Assembly (NCBI GenBank): GCA_027858775.1
Contig: JAQICA010000051.1
Location: 1 to 38,230 of the forward strand
Origin: Salinivirgaceae bacterium
GTDB lineage: Bacteria > Bacteroidota > Bacteroidia > Bacteroidales > Salinivirgaceae
DNA: 38,230 nt
Reading direction: 5' to 3'
Shown here: positions 18,577 to 27,056 of the stretch, in pieces
Numbering within the stretch: position 1 is the stretch's first letter
How the letters are laid out: the number at the start of each line of letters is the position of its first letter
Position numbers and translations under genes: made by a program
Notes under the pieces: generated by a model
The model's input: only the letters and a program-made list of their open reading frames with translations
Database searches by the model: none
What the model was told of the DNA's origin: nothing

Positions 18577-18621
18577 ACGGATGTTTCATTAATATTTTTT
18601 GTAAAATTAAGTAATTTGTCT

Positions 18622-18653
18622 GAAATATAAAACAAGTAATTCGTTTATGCAAG
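18622..18653 (-). promoter_or_regulatory. Candidate promoter for the 304-residue lipoprotein
   Basis: On the minus strand, TATATTTC (18629 to 18622) differs from the -7 consensus TAnnTTTG at the last base, and CTTG (18653-18650) is 20 bases upstream as a 3-of-4 match to the -33 TTTG. It interleaves with the oppositely directed promoter at 18644-18675. Confidence 0.45.
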
Positions 18654-18675
18654 AATGATAAATATATTATTTTTG
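18644..18675 (+). promoter_or_regulatory. Candidate promoter for the HEAT-like gene, very short leader
   Basis: TATTTTTG (18668-18675) matches the -7 consensus fully; TTTA (18644-18647), 20 bases upstream, matches the -33 TTTG at 3 of 4 positions. Transcription would start about 18680-18682, only 8-10 bases before the ATG at 18690, leaving almost no 5' leader. Confidence 0.55.
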
Positions 18676-18689
18676 TAAAAAATGATAAT

Positions 18690-19220
18690 ATGCAAAAAAA
18701 GAAAGTAAAGACCGAAATTGTTGAGGCGTTATATTCAACCGCCATCGAAACGCAAGTTAGTGCTATTGAGCAGGTTAGAAAGGATGGTTTTGCAGAGTAC
18801 CTGCCAATATTAGCCGAAGTGTATGCCACTTCTAAAAATGATGAAGTCAAGAGTAACGTTGCCGCGGTTTTTCAAGATCTTAAAGATACGAAAAGTGCCA
18901 CTATGATTGTTTCATTGCTCGAAAATACTTCAAGCAACGAATTACGAACCATGCTACTCACAGCATGTTGGTCATCGGGGATCGATTATAGTAAATACCT
19001 CGATACTTTTGTTAGTCTGGCCATTAAGCACGATTATCTTATGGCTTTTGAAGCCTTAACCGTGATTGAAAATTTTGAAACCACACCGGTGAAAGAACCA
19101 GTTCTAGAAGCTATATCGAGGCTTAAAAATACGGCAATTGAAGATAAAACGCCTAAAAAGGATATTTTGGTCGATATGGTCAACGTACTCAATCATTATG
19201 TCGAACAGTTAGAGCAGTAG
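18690..19220 (+). CDS. HEAT-repeat-like protein
   Basis: 176 residues, soluble, with no signal peptide. It is built of repeated helical pairs: AIETQVSAIEQVRKDGFAEYLPILAEVY, DDEVKSN-like KNDEVKSNVAAVFQDL, then SATMIVSLLENTSSNELRTMLLTACW. The spacing of Leu/Ala and the recurrent Asp/Glu at helix starts fit HEAT or armadillo-type repeats, which usually bind proteins. It is divergent from a lipoprotein and precedes a hydrolase gene after 83 bases. Specific partner unknown. Confidence 0.7.
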   Translation: MQKKKVKTEIVEALYSTAIETQVSAIEQVRKDGFAEYLPILAEVYATSKNDEVKSNVAAVFQDLKDTKSATMIVSLLENTSSNELRTMLLTACWSSGIDYSKYLDTFVSLAIKHDYLMAFEALTVIENFETTPVKEPVLEAISRLKNTAIEDKTPKKDILVDMVNVLNHYVEQLEQ

Positions 19221-19303
19221 TGTTTTTCGTCGTTCGTGCTTCAAAATACACTGGTTTGCGAAATAAATGTTGTATATTCCATCCATAATATAAATAAGAA
19301 AAT

Positions 19304-20458
19304 ATGAGAAAAAATACGATTGCATATTCGGCCAAACTGTTTGTTGGACTCGGCTTAATGCTATTTTTATTTTCCTCTTGTGGGTATTTTTGGAAAGCCC
19401 TCGTGTATCAACAAGTTGATATTGACGATTACAAAATTTTCGATAATAATGTTGTAGAAGCAGGAGAGTATCATCCATGGCCAATGGCACCAGATTACAA
19501 TAACCATGTGTTGGCTGACAGTGCGAAAAAGTATTTTGCCGAACTACAGTCTGTTGCATACCTTGTGGTGCAAAATAACGAGATTGTTTTTGAGAATTAC
19601 TGGGATGAATATTCCGATAGCGCTCTAAGTAACTCCTTTTCTGCTGCTAAAAGTATTGTGAGTTTGCTCGTTGGAGCCGCCATTGATGAGGGGAAAATAA
19701 CGTCTGTAGACGATCCGGTGAGTAAATATGTAAAAGAATTTGATAATGAAACAAATCGTGATTTGCGTATTCGCGATGTTTTAACCATGAGTTCGGGCCT
19801 TAACTGGCACGAGGCTTATGCCAATCCGTGGAGCAAAACTACTCGTGCTTATTATGGTACAAAACTCGAAAAAATGATTCTGAAACTAAAAGTGAAAGAT
19901 CAGCCGGGTGAGAACTATCATTACTTTAGTGGCGACACCGAATTGTTGGCCATTATTCTTCGGCGTGCTACCGGAAAAACACTTGCTGAGTACGCCTCAG
20001 AAAAATTATGGACTAAGATTGGTGCGCATCACGATGCTTTGTGGAGTGTCGACCATAAGGGCGGAATTGAGAAGGCTTACTGTTGTTTTAACTCCAATGC
20101 ACGCGATTTTGCACGTTTAGGCCAATTAGTTTTGAATAAGGGACGTTGGAATGGTACACAAGTTATTTCCGGGAAATGGATAGAAGAGTCGTTAAAACCT
20201 GCTTCCCATTTGGTTGATAAAAATACCGGCAAACCTGTCAATTTTTATGGGTATCAGTGGTGGATGCTTAAACGTAACGGTTTGTCTGTTTTTTATGCAC
20301 GTGGATTAGCCGGTCAGTACATTTTTATTATTCCTGCGAAAAACATGGTAATAGTACGCCTGGGACATAAACGGAGCAAGGAGCGAATCGATAATTTACC
20401 ATCCGATATTTATAACTGGATTGACTTTGGGCTTGCCATTGAAGAATCGCGCAAATAG
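19304..20458 (+). CDS. Serine hydrolase lipoprotein (class C beta-lactamase fold)
   Basis: 384 residues with a lipoprotein signal ending in the lipobox FSSC (Cys26). The beta-lactamase-family SxxK motif is S113-A-A-K116, followed by the expected hydrophobic helix and DDPVSKYV. A Y-F-S-G-D element (Tyr207) fits the second catalytic Tyr region, and AGQYIFIIP near the C-terminus is the usual third element. The pattern is closest to 6-aminohexanoate-hydrolase/esterase-type members rather than to true beta-lactamases. Substrate cannot be told from sequence; cell-envelope peptide or ester hydrolysis is plausible. Confidence 0.88.
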   Translation: MRKNTIAYSAKLFVGLGLMLFLFSSCGYFWKALVYQQVDIDDYKIFDNNVVEAGEYHPWPMAPDYNNHVLADSAKKYFAELQSVAYLVVQNNEIVFENYWDEYSDSALSNSFSAAKSIVSLLVGAAIDEGKITSVDDPVSKYVKEFDNETNRDLRIRDVLTMSSGLNWHEAYANPWSKTTRAYYGTKLEKMILKLKVKDQPGENYHYFSGDTELLAIILRRATGKTLAEYASEKLWTKIGAHHDALWSVDHKGGIEKAYCCFNSNARDFARLGQLVLNKGRWNGTQVISGKWIEESLKPASHLVDKNTGKPVNFYGYQWWMLKRNGLSVFYARGLAGQYIFIIPAKNMVIVRLGHKRSKERIDNLPSDIYNWIDFGLAIEESRK

Positions 20459-20500
20459 AGGTGGCTGGTAATCGCCTGTCATTTATACGAATTTGATGAG

Positions 20501-20537
20501 GATTGATGAAAGATTTACAAACAATCTTCCATCAATC
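20501..20537. terminator. Stem-loop between convergent genes
   Basis: GATTGATG-A-AAGATT (20501-20515) pairs with AATCTT-C-CATCAATC (20523-20537) apart from one A/C mismatch, loop of 7. It lies between the rightward hydrolase (ends 20458) and the leftward barrel gene (ends 20638). There is no T-run, so it may be a weak or Rho-assisted transcript end. Confidence 0.45.
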
Positions 20538-20637
20538 GCTCTTCAAAGTAACGTTATGTTAGAAATGACGGATAAGTTGCAAATGTTTTCGTTTTTAGCC
20601 AGTTAAATGTGCACTGTGCAGCATTTTGCAAGTGTTT

Positions 20638-21189
20638 TTATTGCAGCCATCCAAATTTCAGCGTGATGGATGCTGCAGGCTTCGATAAAGCCTTCGGTTT
20701 GTAGTATGGCAAGTCAAAGTCGGCATAAAGCGGCCATGCTAGCCCGGCAGCGATGCCCACAATGCGATTAACTCGAAATTCATATTCGAGTGTTGGACGA
20801 ACATATGAAATATTGTCGAAATATGATTCGTAGGCGTTACGCAGCAGATAAGCTCTTCCGAATCCTGCGAAAGCAGATGCAGAAATGTGGTGCTTTTTAT
20901 TGATGGGAATACTATATCCCAGCCATAGTCCGCCGCTGCTTATTTCAAAGTAGTGTTTTTGCAACAAGTCCTCTTTTGGGCTTAGGTTCGAAACGGTTCC
21001 CTCTCCAAATCCGCCCACCATAAACCGATGGTTCAAAATTACTCCTCCACCACCACCAACGGTTACAAAGGCGTTATTGTCAATTTGTCCGATTGTGATT
21101 ATTGGACCACCAAAGCCACCTGTGGGCTCTATTTGTGCCTTCAGGCAAATGCTTGATGCAAGAATGATTATTACTGTAAGGGTTTTCAT
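20638..21189 (-). CDS. Outer-membrane-type barrel protein
   Basis: 183 residues with a signal peptide (MKTLTVIIILASSICLKAQ). The mature protein has a Gly-rich start (GGFGGPIITIG, then VGGGGGVIL) and alternating strands with aromatic residues (FEISSGGLWLGYSIPI, LEYEFRVNRIVGIAAGLAWPLYA), as in small barrel proteins of unknown role in Bacteroidota. It is the third gene of a leftward unit that begins at 22095 with a membrane protein and a winged-helix regulator, after a 50-base gap. Confidence 0.75.
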   Translation of the reverse strand: MKTLTVIIILASSICLKAQIEPTGGFGGPIITIGQIDNNAFVTVGGGGGVILNHRFMVGGFGEGTVSNLSPKEDLLQKHYFEISSGGLWLGYSIPINKKHHISASAFAGFGRAYLLRNAYESYFDNISYVRPTLEYEFRVNRIVGIAAGLAWPLYADFDLPYYKPKALSKPAASITLKFGWLQ

Positions 21190-21239
21190 TTTTTTGGTTT
21201 TAAGGTTTTTTAATAAGGGTGCGTTTGGGTTTTTTTGAG

Positions 21240-21524
21240 CTACTTTTTTAAGTACTGCTGAATGTTGCGAACATATTCTTCAAATGCCAAAAGGCCTTTT
21301 TCGGTTATGTCTGCCTTTGTAAGCGGATAATTATTCTTAAATGATTTCGAAATTTTTAAATATCCGGCGTTCTCGAGTTTTTTGAGTTGTACACTCAGGT
21401 TTCCGGCTGTGGCATTGGTTTCGGACTTGATATCGTTAAATTCCATTTTTCCATTTTTCACCAGTAACGATATTACGGCAAGTCGAAGTTGTGAATGAAG
21501 AAGAGGATTCAGATCATTAAACAT
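21240..21524 (-). CDS. Small winged-helix transcriptional regulator
   Basis: 94 residues that are almost entirely one winged helix-turn-helix domain. LLHSQLRLAVISLLVKNGKMEFNDI is the first helix pair, NATAGNLSVQLKKLENAGYLKI is the recognition segment, and a Lys-rich wing and long C-terminal helix follow. The pattern matches the MarR/ArsR-like HTH_34-type regulators found as single-domain proteins in Bacteroidota. Its start overlaps the end of the upstream membrane-protein gene by 8 bases, so the two are coupled and it may control this operon or respond to the membrane protein. Confidence 0.82.
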   Translation of the reverse strand: MFNDLNPLLHSQLRLAVISLLVKNGKMEFNDIKSETNATAGNLSVQLKKLENAGYLKISKSFKNNYPLTKADITEKGLLAFEEYVRNIQQYLKK

Positions 21525-22095
21525 TTTTCTCGCTGAATTTGGCTTTTAATACATATCCCGGAATTAAATCAGAAACTGTAACAGCCATAATTGAGTACAA
21601 TCCCCAATAGGCAGGAGAAGTGAATAAACTGGCAAATGCTAAAGCGTTACAAATAAATCCGCCGATAATCATTAACGGGAAACGTAATAGTGCTCCCGAC
21701 ACCACAGTGGCCACACCTATAAAGGCTAAAATAATGAACAGCAACCATTGGCCAGCCATTTGTGGAAAGAAAAATGAAACAATAAAAATATTTAAACTTG
21801 CTGCTATCCATGTGTAAGCCATTATTTTACCCGATAATGGATAGGTTTGTCTGTTTTTGCTTTTGCTATAGTAAATTCCAGTGTATACTCCTCCCAAAAT
21901 CATTAAGAACCAGGCATAATAATGGTGTTGAACGTTCATGTAAAAGAGCAGGTACTGTAACGATGCGGCAAATATTACCAGCCATCCCCACATGCGGTAA
22001 ATGAATCCATTTTCGCTGAAACGCATTTTCTCAGTTTCAATAATTGATTGAATTATCCCAATACTCTCTTCGGCACTCATTGGTTTAGTTGTCAT
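21517..22095 (-). CDS. Integral membrane protein coupled to winged-helix regulator
   Basis: 192 residues with about five to six hydrophobic segments (for example around WGWLVIFAASLQYLLFYM, AWFLMILGGVYTGIYY, WLLFIILAFIGVATVVSG and AYWGLYSIMAVTVSDLI). The N-terminal cytoplasmic part is short (SAEESIGIIQSII). No catalytic motif is visible. It is the first gene of a leftward unit with a canonical promoter 30-60 bases upstream, and it overlaps the regulator gene by 8 bases. This gene order (membrane protein plus single-domain winged helix) is recurrent in Bacteroidota; role unknown. Confidence 0.8.
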   Translation of the reverse strand: MTTKPMSAEESIGIIQSIIETEKMRFSENGFIYRMWGWLVIFAASLQYLLFYMNVQHHYYAWFLMILGGVYTGIYYSKSKNRQTYPLSGKIMAYTWIAASLNIFIVSFFFPQMAGQWLLFIILAFIGVATVVSGALLRFPLMIIGGFICNALAFASLFTSPAYWGLYSIMAVTVSDLIPGYVLKAKFSEKNV

Positions 22096-22124
22096 AATTT
22101 TATGTTTTAAAGTTTAGTATTCGA

Positions 22125-22156
22125 CAAATATAAAGTAGTTTATAATATAAACCAAA
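22125..22156 (-). promoter_or_regulatory. Canonical Bacteroidota promoter
   Basis: On the minus strand TTTG (22156-22153) and TATATTTG (22132-22125) are separated by 20 bases, matching the -33/-7 consensus at every defined position. It drives the membrane protein/regulator/barrel genes starting at 22095. Confidence 0.85.
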
Positions 22157-22242
22157 CTATTTTGTAAATTAATTTTACGTGTTGTATTGTCTGATATAAT
22201 CAAAATTTTTTTTTCTAACTTAATTAAATGAATACCAAAGGG

Positions 22243-22273
22243 ATTGCACGACGAACAATTTGTTGTACTTTTG
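22243..22273 (+). promoter_or_regulatory. Candidate promoter for the response regulator
   Basis: ATTG (22243-22246) and TACTTTTG (22266-22273) are 19 bases apart; the -7 box is perfect, the -33 box 3 of 4. It lies about 67 bases upstream of the start at 22340. Confidence 0.6.
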
Positions 22274-22339
22274 CATTAACAAATGTCACTCTTTATCTTT
22301 AAACAAGATGTGTGATATCTTTTTAGTAAGAAAACTCAA

Positions 22340-22990
22340 ATGGCTATGAGAAAAATTAAGATTTTTTTGGTTGACGATCATAAGTTGCTGCTTGGCAGTA
22401 TGAAAATAATGCTTTCGAAAGAAGAGCGGTTTTCTGTGGTGGGAGAGGCGTATAATGGACTCGATTTTATTGAGCTTTTGCCCGATCTGGATGTCGATTT
22501 AGTGCTTATGGATATCGATATGCCAGGACTCAATGGCATCGATGCGGCAAAGGAGGCGTTTAAAATACGACCTTCCCTTAAGATTATTACTGTCTCGATG
22601 TTCGATGATTTTGATAATTACAACAAAGTAATTGAAGCCGGAGTGCATGGATTTGTTGTTAAATCGGCGCACAAAGAAGAATTACTTGATGCTATTGATG
22701 TAGTGATGGCTAACGATAAGTACTTTTCATCGCAATTGCTCGAAAATGCCATTGAATACATGGCATCGCGCAAAGATAAAAGCATTGTGAAGTTTTTGTT
22801 AAGTCAGCGGGAACACGAGGTTTTGGATTTAATTTGCGTTGGTATGTCGAGCAACGAAATTGGCGAAGAATTAGGAATAAGTCCCCGAACAGTAGAGAAA
22901 CACCGCGATTCGCTACTTAGGAAAACAAAGTCGAAAAATTCAGTAACACTTGCAGTATTTGCTGTTCAGTACGGTTTGGTGAAGCGGTAG
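22340..22990 (+). CDS. LuxR/NarL-type response regulator
   Basis: 216 residues. The receiver domain has the acidic pair D12-D13, the phospho-acceptor Asp58 in LMDIDMPG, a Thr/Ser in ITVSM and the Lys in VVKSAHKE. The C-terminal half is a GerE/LuxR helix-turn-helix (LSQREHEVLDLICVG ... NEIGEELGISPRTVEKHR). It should be a DNA-binding regulator activated by phosphorylation by a histidine kinase, but no cognate kinase is next to it here. ATG at 22346 is an alternative start. It has its own promoter and is convergent with the Rel gene. Confidence 0.93.
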   Translation: MAMRKIKIFLVDDHKLLLGSMKIMLSKEERFSVVGEAYNGLDFIELLPDLDVDLVLMDIDMPGLNGIDAAKEAFKIRPSLKIITVSMFDDFDNYNKVIEAGVHGFVVKSAHKEELLDAIDVVMANDKYFSSQLLENAIEYMASRKDKSIVKFLLSQREHEVLDLICVGMSSNEIGEELGISPRTVEKHRDSLLRKTKSKNSVTLAVFAVQYGLVKR

Positions 22991-23041
22991 TGAATGCATG
23001 CTAGCGGGACAAACCATTTTATTGTCATTTAAACATAATCT

Positions 23042-25231
23042 CTAATTGCTATCGACACGTTCTGCCCGAAGTACCATTTTATTTTGTTGGAGTTGTTGCA
23101 AAATGTAGCTTAAATGCTGATTGTCGCGTACGCTAAATGTAATCATGGCAATGTAAATACCATCGTGTGCCGTAATGTTCATGGCTTCCATGTTGATATT
23201 CATCTCGTCGGAAAATACTTTTGAAATTTGGTTAAGAACGCCTTTTCGATCAATTCCTACCACACGCACGTCGGTCATAAATTGCTTTTCGCGAGAGGCA
23301 TCGTTCCAAAGTACTTTGATGATTCTGTACGGATATCTTTCTTTTAGTTCCGTAGCATTGGGGCACGAGGTACGGTGCACAACAATACCTTTGGAAACCG
23401 ATACAAACCCAAAAACTTTGTCGCCAAGCACCGGACTGCAGCAGTTAGCCAGTTTGTAGTTAACTTGGTTAATGTTACTTTCATCGTCTATAAGTAGGTA
23501 GTCGTCTGATTTTTGTTTTGAAGATCCGGAGCGAGCAATAATTTCTTCAGGCGTGGTTTCGTGTTCTTCGGGCTGTTCAAGGCAAACCGATCGAATCGTA
23601 TTAAAGTCGATAGTATCGTGAGCAAATGCCACATAGAGATCCACTGCAGAGCTCATTTTAAAGTGTTTCAGCAGTTTAATAATGTAGTCTTCGTTTTCTT
23701 GCAAGTTCAAGCTGCGTAATTTGCGCTGCAACTCTTCTTTTCCAATATCGGCCTCTTTGTACCGATGCTCGCGTAGCGCCCGTTTAATGCGGTTTTTAAC
23801 TCGCGATGAAACGGCAATGCTCAGCCAGCTCTCATTGGGCTTTTGTTTTTTCGATGTGATAATTTCCACCGTGTCTCCATTCGATAGTGTATGGCGAATG
23901 GGGACAATTTTACCGTTGATGCGTGCACCGGTGCATTGGTAGCCTACTTTACTGTGAATGCTGTAAGCAAAATCAATGATTGTTGCTCCGCGTGGCAGTT
24001 TTTTTATTTCGCCCCCGGGCGTAAATACGAAAACGTTTGGTGAAAACTCGCGTGGCTGGGTTTCTTCAAATACATCTTCATCGCTTTTGTCGGGCGATTC
24101 TAGTATTTCCCGCACTTTAACCAGCCATTCATCGTTCCGTATGTTGGAGCCCTTTTCCTTGTATTTCCAGTGGGCAGCTTGTCCGCGCTCAGCATTATCG
24201 TCCATGCGTTGAGTGCGAATTTGCACTTCTACCCAACGGCTTTCGGGGCCTTTTACAGTTGTGTGTAACGATTCGTAACCGGTTGTTTTGGGTGCCGAAA
24301 TCCAGTCGCGCAAACGTTTGGGGTTCGGCCGGTAGAGGTTCGATACCACAGAATAAACATTCCAGCACTCGGCTTTTTCTTTCTCCCTCGGTAAATCTTG
24401 TAAAATGATGCGGACAGCAAAAAAATCGTACACCTCGTCGAAGGCCACACTTTGTTTTTCCATTTTTCGCCAAATGGAGTAAACACTTTTCACTCTCCCT
24501 TTCATGCTGTATTTTAACCCCAGAGCATCGAGTTCTTTTTTTATCGGATGTGTAAACGTATCGATGTATGCATCCAGTCTCAAGCTACTTTCTTCAATGT
24601 TTCGCAGAATGTTGCGGTATGCGCCTGGTTTGGTTTGTTGCAACCAGAACTCTTCCATTTCCGTTTTTACGTTGTAGAGTCCTAAGCGATGGGCAATTGG
24701 TGCATAAAGAGCTCCAATTTCTTCAGCCAGTGATTGCTGCTTGTCTATAGGAAAACTTGATATATCGCGTATGTTTTGCAGGCGGTCTGCCAATTTGAGC
24801 AGAATAATGCGTACGTCGGTTACAATATTGAGAATTAAATTGATGTAATTCTGGTTTTGTAAGGTAATATTATGCGTGTAGAGCCCCGAAATTTTGTGTA
24901 ATCCACGTATTATTTCGAGAACTTTATTGCCAAACTGCGCCTGTATATCCGATTCGTTAAAGTGCTTAAAGTCGTATAGATCGTGTAAAATGGAACTGAT
25001 TACCGCGTTTCGCGCTAAGCCCAATTCATTTATGGCAATAGTAGCAACTCGCAGTGGGTGCGAAATGTAGCGCTCGCCCGACTTTCTGTACTGGTCGGTA
25101 TAGTACCTTTCGGCAAATACAATGGCATTTTTTACTTCTTCTGTTTCGCTATTACTAAGATGTTTGTGTGCCGCTGTAAGTAATGCCTCTTTTAGTTCGT
25201 CGGGTGTTGCTGTGTTTGTTTTACTGATCAT
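23042..25231 (-). CDS. RelA/SpoT homologue ((p)ppGpp synthetase, altered hydrolase site)
   Basis: 729 residues from the ATG at 25229-25231; the longer frame to 25294 is rejected because it runs 50 bases into the upstream gene. Domains in order: HD-like hydrolase (about 30-190), synthetase (about 230-350, with GRVKSVYSIWRKM, YDFFAVRII, GYESLHT and EVQIRT...AAHWKYK), TGS (about 395-455), zinc-finger-like NCCSPVLGD (about 605), ACT at the C-terminus. In the hydrolase, His58, His83-Asp84 and Asp149 of the metal site are kept, but the catalytic Glu-Asp after HD is Asp87-Phe88, and the LxxN helix is LADRLQN. It should be a synthetase that may not hydrolyse (p)ppGpp. It is third in a leftward operon, 13 bases after the HAD gene. 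Confidence 0.93.
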   Translation of the reverse strand: MISKTNTATPDELKEALLTAAHKHLSNSETEEVKNAIVFAERYYTDQYRKSGERYISHPLRVATIAINELGLARNAVISSILHDLYDFKHFNESDIQAQFGNKVLEIIRGLHKISGLYTHNITLQNQNYINLILNIVTDVRIILLKLADRLQNIRDISSFPIDKQQSLAEEIGALYAPIAHRLGLYNVKTEMEEFWLQQTKPGAYRNILRNIEESSLRLDAYIDTFTHPIKKELDALGLKYSMKGRVKSVYSIWRKMEKQSVAFDEVYDFFAVRIILQDLPREKEKAECWNVYSVVSNLYRPNPKRLRDWISAPKTTGYESLHTTVKGPESRWVEVQIRTQRMDDNAERGQAAHWKYKEKGSNIRNDEWLVKVREILESPDKSDEDVFEETQPREFSPNVFVFTPGGEIKKLPRGATIIDFAYSIHSKVGYQCTGARINGKIVPIRHTLSNGDTVEIITSKKQKPNESWLSIAVSSRVKNRIKRALREHRYKEADIGKEELQRKLRSLNLQENEDYIIKLLKHFKMSSAVDLYVAFAHDTIDFNTIRSVCLEQPEEHETTPEEIIARSGSSKQKSDDYLLIDDESNINQVNYKLANCCSPVLGDKVFGFVSVSKGIVVHRTSCPNATELKERYPYRIIKVLWNDASREKQFMTDVRVVGIDRKGVLNQISKVFSDEMNINMEAMNITAHDGIYIAMITFSVRDNQHLSYILQQLQQNKMVLRAERVDSN

Positions 25232-25244
25232 AAAACATGTGTTT

Positions 25245-26084
25245 TTACTGTTTGATCTCCGGTATAAGTTCAACAATGGCCTCATAAACGCCACAATGCT
25301 GGTTCGATCCTACTTTTGGGTAAATGTCCAATAAATCGGGGTGGGCATTGGCCACCACCCGCGGATGCCCCACGGCTTGCAAGAAATCAATATCGTTATA
25401 ATCGTTGCCAATTCCTAAAATTTCTTCCGGTGAAATGCTGTGCTGCTTTTTAAGGAATTGAATTGCAGCCAGCTTGCTGATGTGTTCGGGAAAAACCTCA
25501 ATCCACATGGCTTTATTGTCGAACGGCGACGTGGTTCTCACCAATTTTACATTATCGAAATCAGCAATAAGCTGTTCGTATTTTTCCACATTGGTTTCCA
25601 TAATGGTTAAAATTTGGCATGCATTTTCCAGTTCGAATAGTGCCGGATTGAATGGTTCGCCGTAATCGCGGTAGAAGTTTACAAAGTGATTGAAATGATG
25701 ATTATCGCTGTTGTGTCGGTGGTAATAAAACTTATAATTTTCGGGAATGGGGTGATGAATAGTAAAATCGAAGCGCTCTGCCATAAACCGATCCACAATT
25801 TTATCTACAGTTGATCGGTTGAGCTCGCTTTGTTGAACAATTTTTTTCTTCTTCCAGTCATAAATGCCACTTCCGGTAGAAAAAACAAGATAATCGAACG
25901 GAAAGTCTGGCTCCAGTACTTCTTGCGAAATGCGCAAATTGCGGCCGGTTGCTGCCACGCGCACTATTCCAAGTTCTCCGAGCTTTTCTAAGGCAAATCG
26001 GTCAAGTTGCCCAACTTGCTTATTGTCGGTGAGTAATGTGCCATCTAAATCTGTTACAATTGCCCTTATTTTTCCATGCATCAT
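25245..26084 (-). CDS. Cof-type HAD-superfamily phosphatase
   Basis: 279 residues with the HAD motifs: the nucleophile DLDGTLL (Asp at the first D), the VAATGRN threonine motif, the cap-domain region (about 85-185) and the C-terminal GIGNDYNDIDFL acidic pair. Cof-type HADs dephosphorylate sugar phosphates or flavin-related phosphates; the substrate cannot be fixed from sequence. Start is ATG at 26084, with ATG 3 bases later as an alternative. It is 6 bases after the hldD-like gene and 13 bases before the Rel gene, so the three are likely co-transcribed. Confidence 0.92.
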   Translation of the reverse strand: MMHGKIRAIVTDLDGTLLTDNKQVGQLDRFALEKLGELGIVRVAATGRNLRISQEVLEPDFPFDYLVFSTGSGIYDWKKKKIVQQSELNRSTVDKIVDRFMAERFDFTIHHPIPENYKFYYHRHNSDNHHFNHFVNFYRDYGEPFNPALFELENACQILTIMETNVEKYEQLIADFDNVKLVRTTSPFDNKAMWIEVFPEHISKLAAIQFLKKQHSISPEEILGIGNDYNDIDFLQAVGHPRVVANAHPDLLDIYPKVGSNQHCGVYEAIVELIPEIKQ

Positions 26085-26090
26085 AAGCTC

Positions 26091-27056
26091 TTAATAAATC
26101 GTATTTTTCATCAGGTAATTTGTAACGTAGTCGTGCACACCCTCTTCAAGTGTGTAGAAGGGTTTGTTGTATCCTATAGCGTGGAGCTTGGCCATATTGG
26201 CCTCTGTAAAGTATTGGTATTTATCTCTGATGTCCTCTGGAGTAGGAATAAACGAAATGTTTGGCTCCAGTTCCATGGCCTTAAATGTGTTTTTTGCCAA
26301 ATCGAGGAACGTACGCCCTTTTCCGGTTCCTACGTTATAAATGCCACTGTTTTTGCGTGTTTCCATCAAAAACAGCATGATTTTCGATAAATCTTTTACG
26401 TACACAAAGTCACGTGTTTGTCCACCATCCGGAAAATCGGGGTGGTGCGATTGAAACAGCTTCATGCTACCTGTGGCTTTTATTTGGTTGTAGGTATGTA
26501 AAATTACCGATGCCATTCGTCCTTTATGGTATTCGTTGGGGCCATAAACGTTGAAAAATTTTAATCCTGCCCAAAAAAATGGTTGTTCTGCCTGTTGGAG
26601 AGTCCATTTATCAAAATCATTTTTCGACTCTCCGTAAAGGTTGAGCGGATGCAACTTCTCAATAAGGGCGTGGTCGTCGTTGTAGCCGAATTCACCCATT
26701 CCGTAAGTAGCAGCACTCGATGCGTAAACTAGTGGAATGCCGTATGCAACACATTTTTTCCACATCGTTTTGCTGTAATTCAGGTTCAGCTCATCATAAA
26801 CCTCTTTTGGGAATCCGGTGGTAGCCGACCGTGCGCCCATGTGAAAAATGAATTGAACCTGTTTATGATTTTCGTCTAGCCATTCGAAAAAGCGAAGCCT
26901 GTCTACTCGCTTTAGAACTTGCTTGTTGGAAAGGTTTTTATTTTTTTCTTCGTTAGAAAATTCATCAACAGCCACTATATCTTTATAGCCTTCTTTGTTT
27001 AACTTGCCTACTAAGTTGCTGCCTATCATTCCGGCAGCTCCGGTTACTACTATCCT
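26091..27056 (-). CDS. hldD: ADP-heptose 6-epimerase-like NAD-dependent epimerase, start codon disrupted
   Basis: An extended short-chain dehydrogenase of about 321 residues, best matching ADP-L-glycero-D-manno-heptose 6-epimerase, which completes the heptose donor for LPS core. The first in-frame ATG (27029) would remove the NAD-binding motif. Upstream in the same frame the sequence reads IVVTGAAGMIGSNL, the expected N-terminus, but the codon where Met is expected (27054-27056) is AGG and there is no ATG, GTG or TTG before the upstream stop. The catalytic YGESK (Tyr/Lys) and FNVYGP elements are intact. Start may be a rare ATA (27053) or the ATG was lost by one base. A TAATTTTG -7 box lies just upstream. 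Confidence 0.82.
   Translation of the reverse strand, partial: RIVVTGAAGMIGSNLVGKLNKEGYKDIVAVDEFSNEEKNKNLSNKQVLKRVDRLRFFEWLDENHKQVQFIFHMGARSATTGFPKEVYDELNLNYSKTMWKKCVAYGIPLVYASSAATYGMGEFGYNDDHALIEKLHPLNLYGESKNDFDKWTLQQAEQPFFWAGLKFFNVYGPNEYHKGRMASVILHTYNQIKATGSMKLFQSHHPDFPDGGQTRDFVYVKDLSKIMLFLMETRKNSGIYNVGTGKGRTFLDLAKNTFKAMELEPNISFIPTPEDIRDKYQYFTEANMAKLHAIGYNKPFYTLEEGVHDYVTNYLMKNTIY

Noticed and set aside
25232-25294. Longer start for the Rel protein, overlapping the HAD gene
   Set aside because: It would overlap the upstream gene by 50 bases; ATG at 25229-25231 gives a normal N-terminus and spacing.
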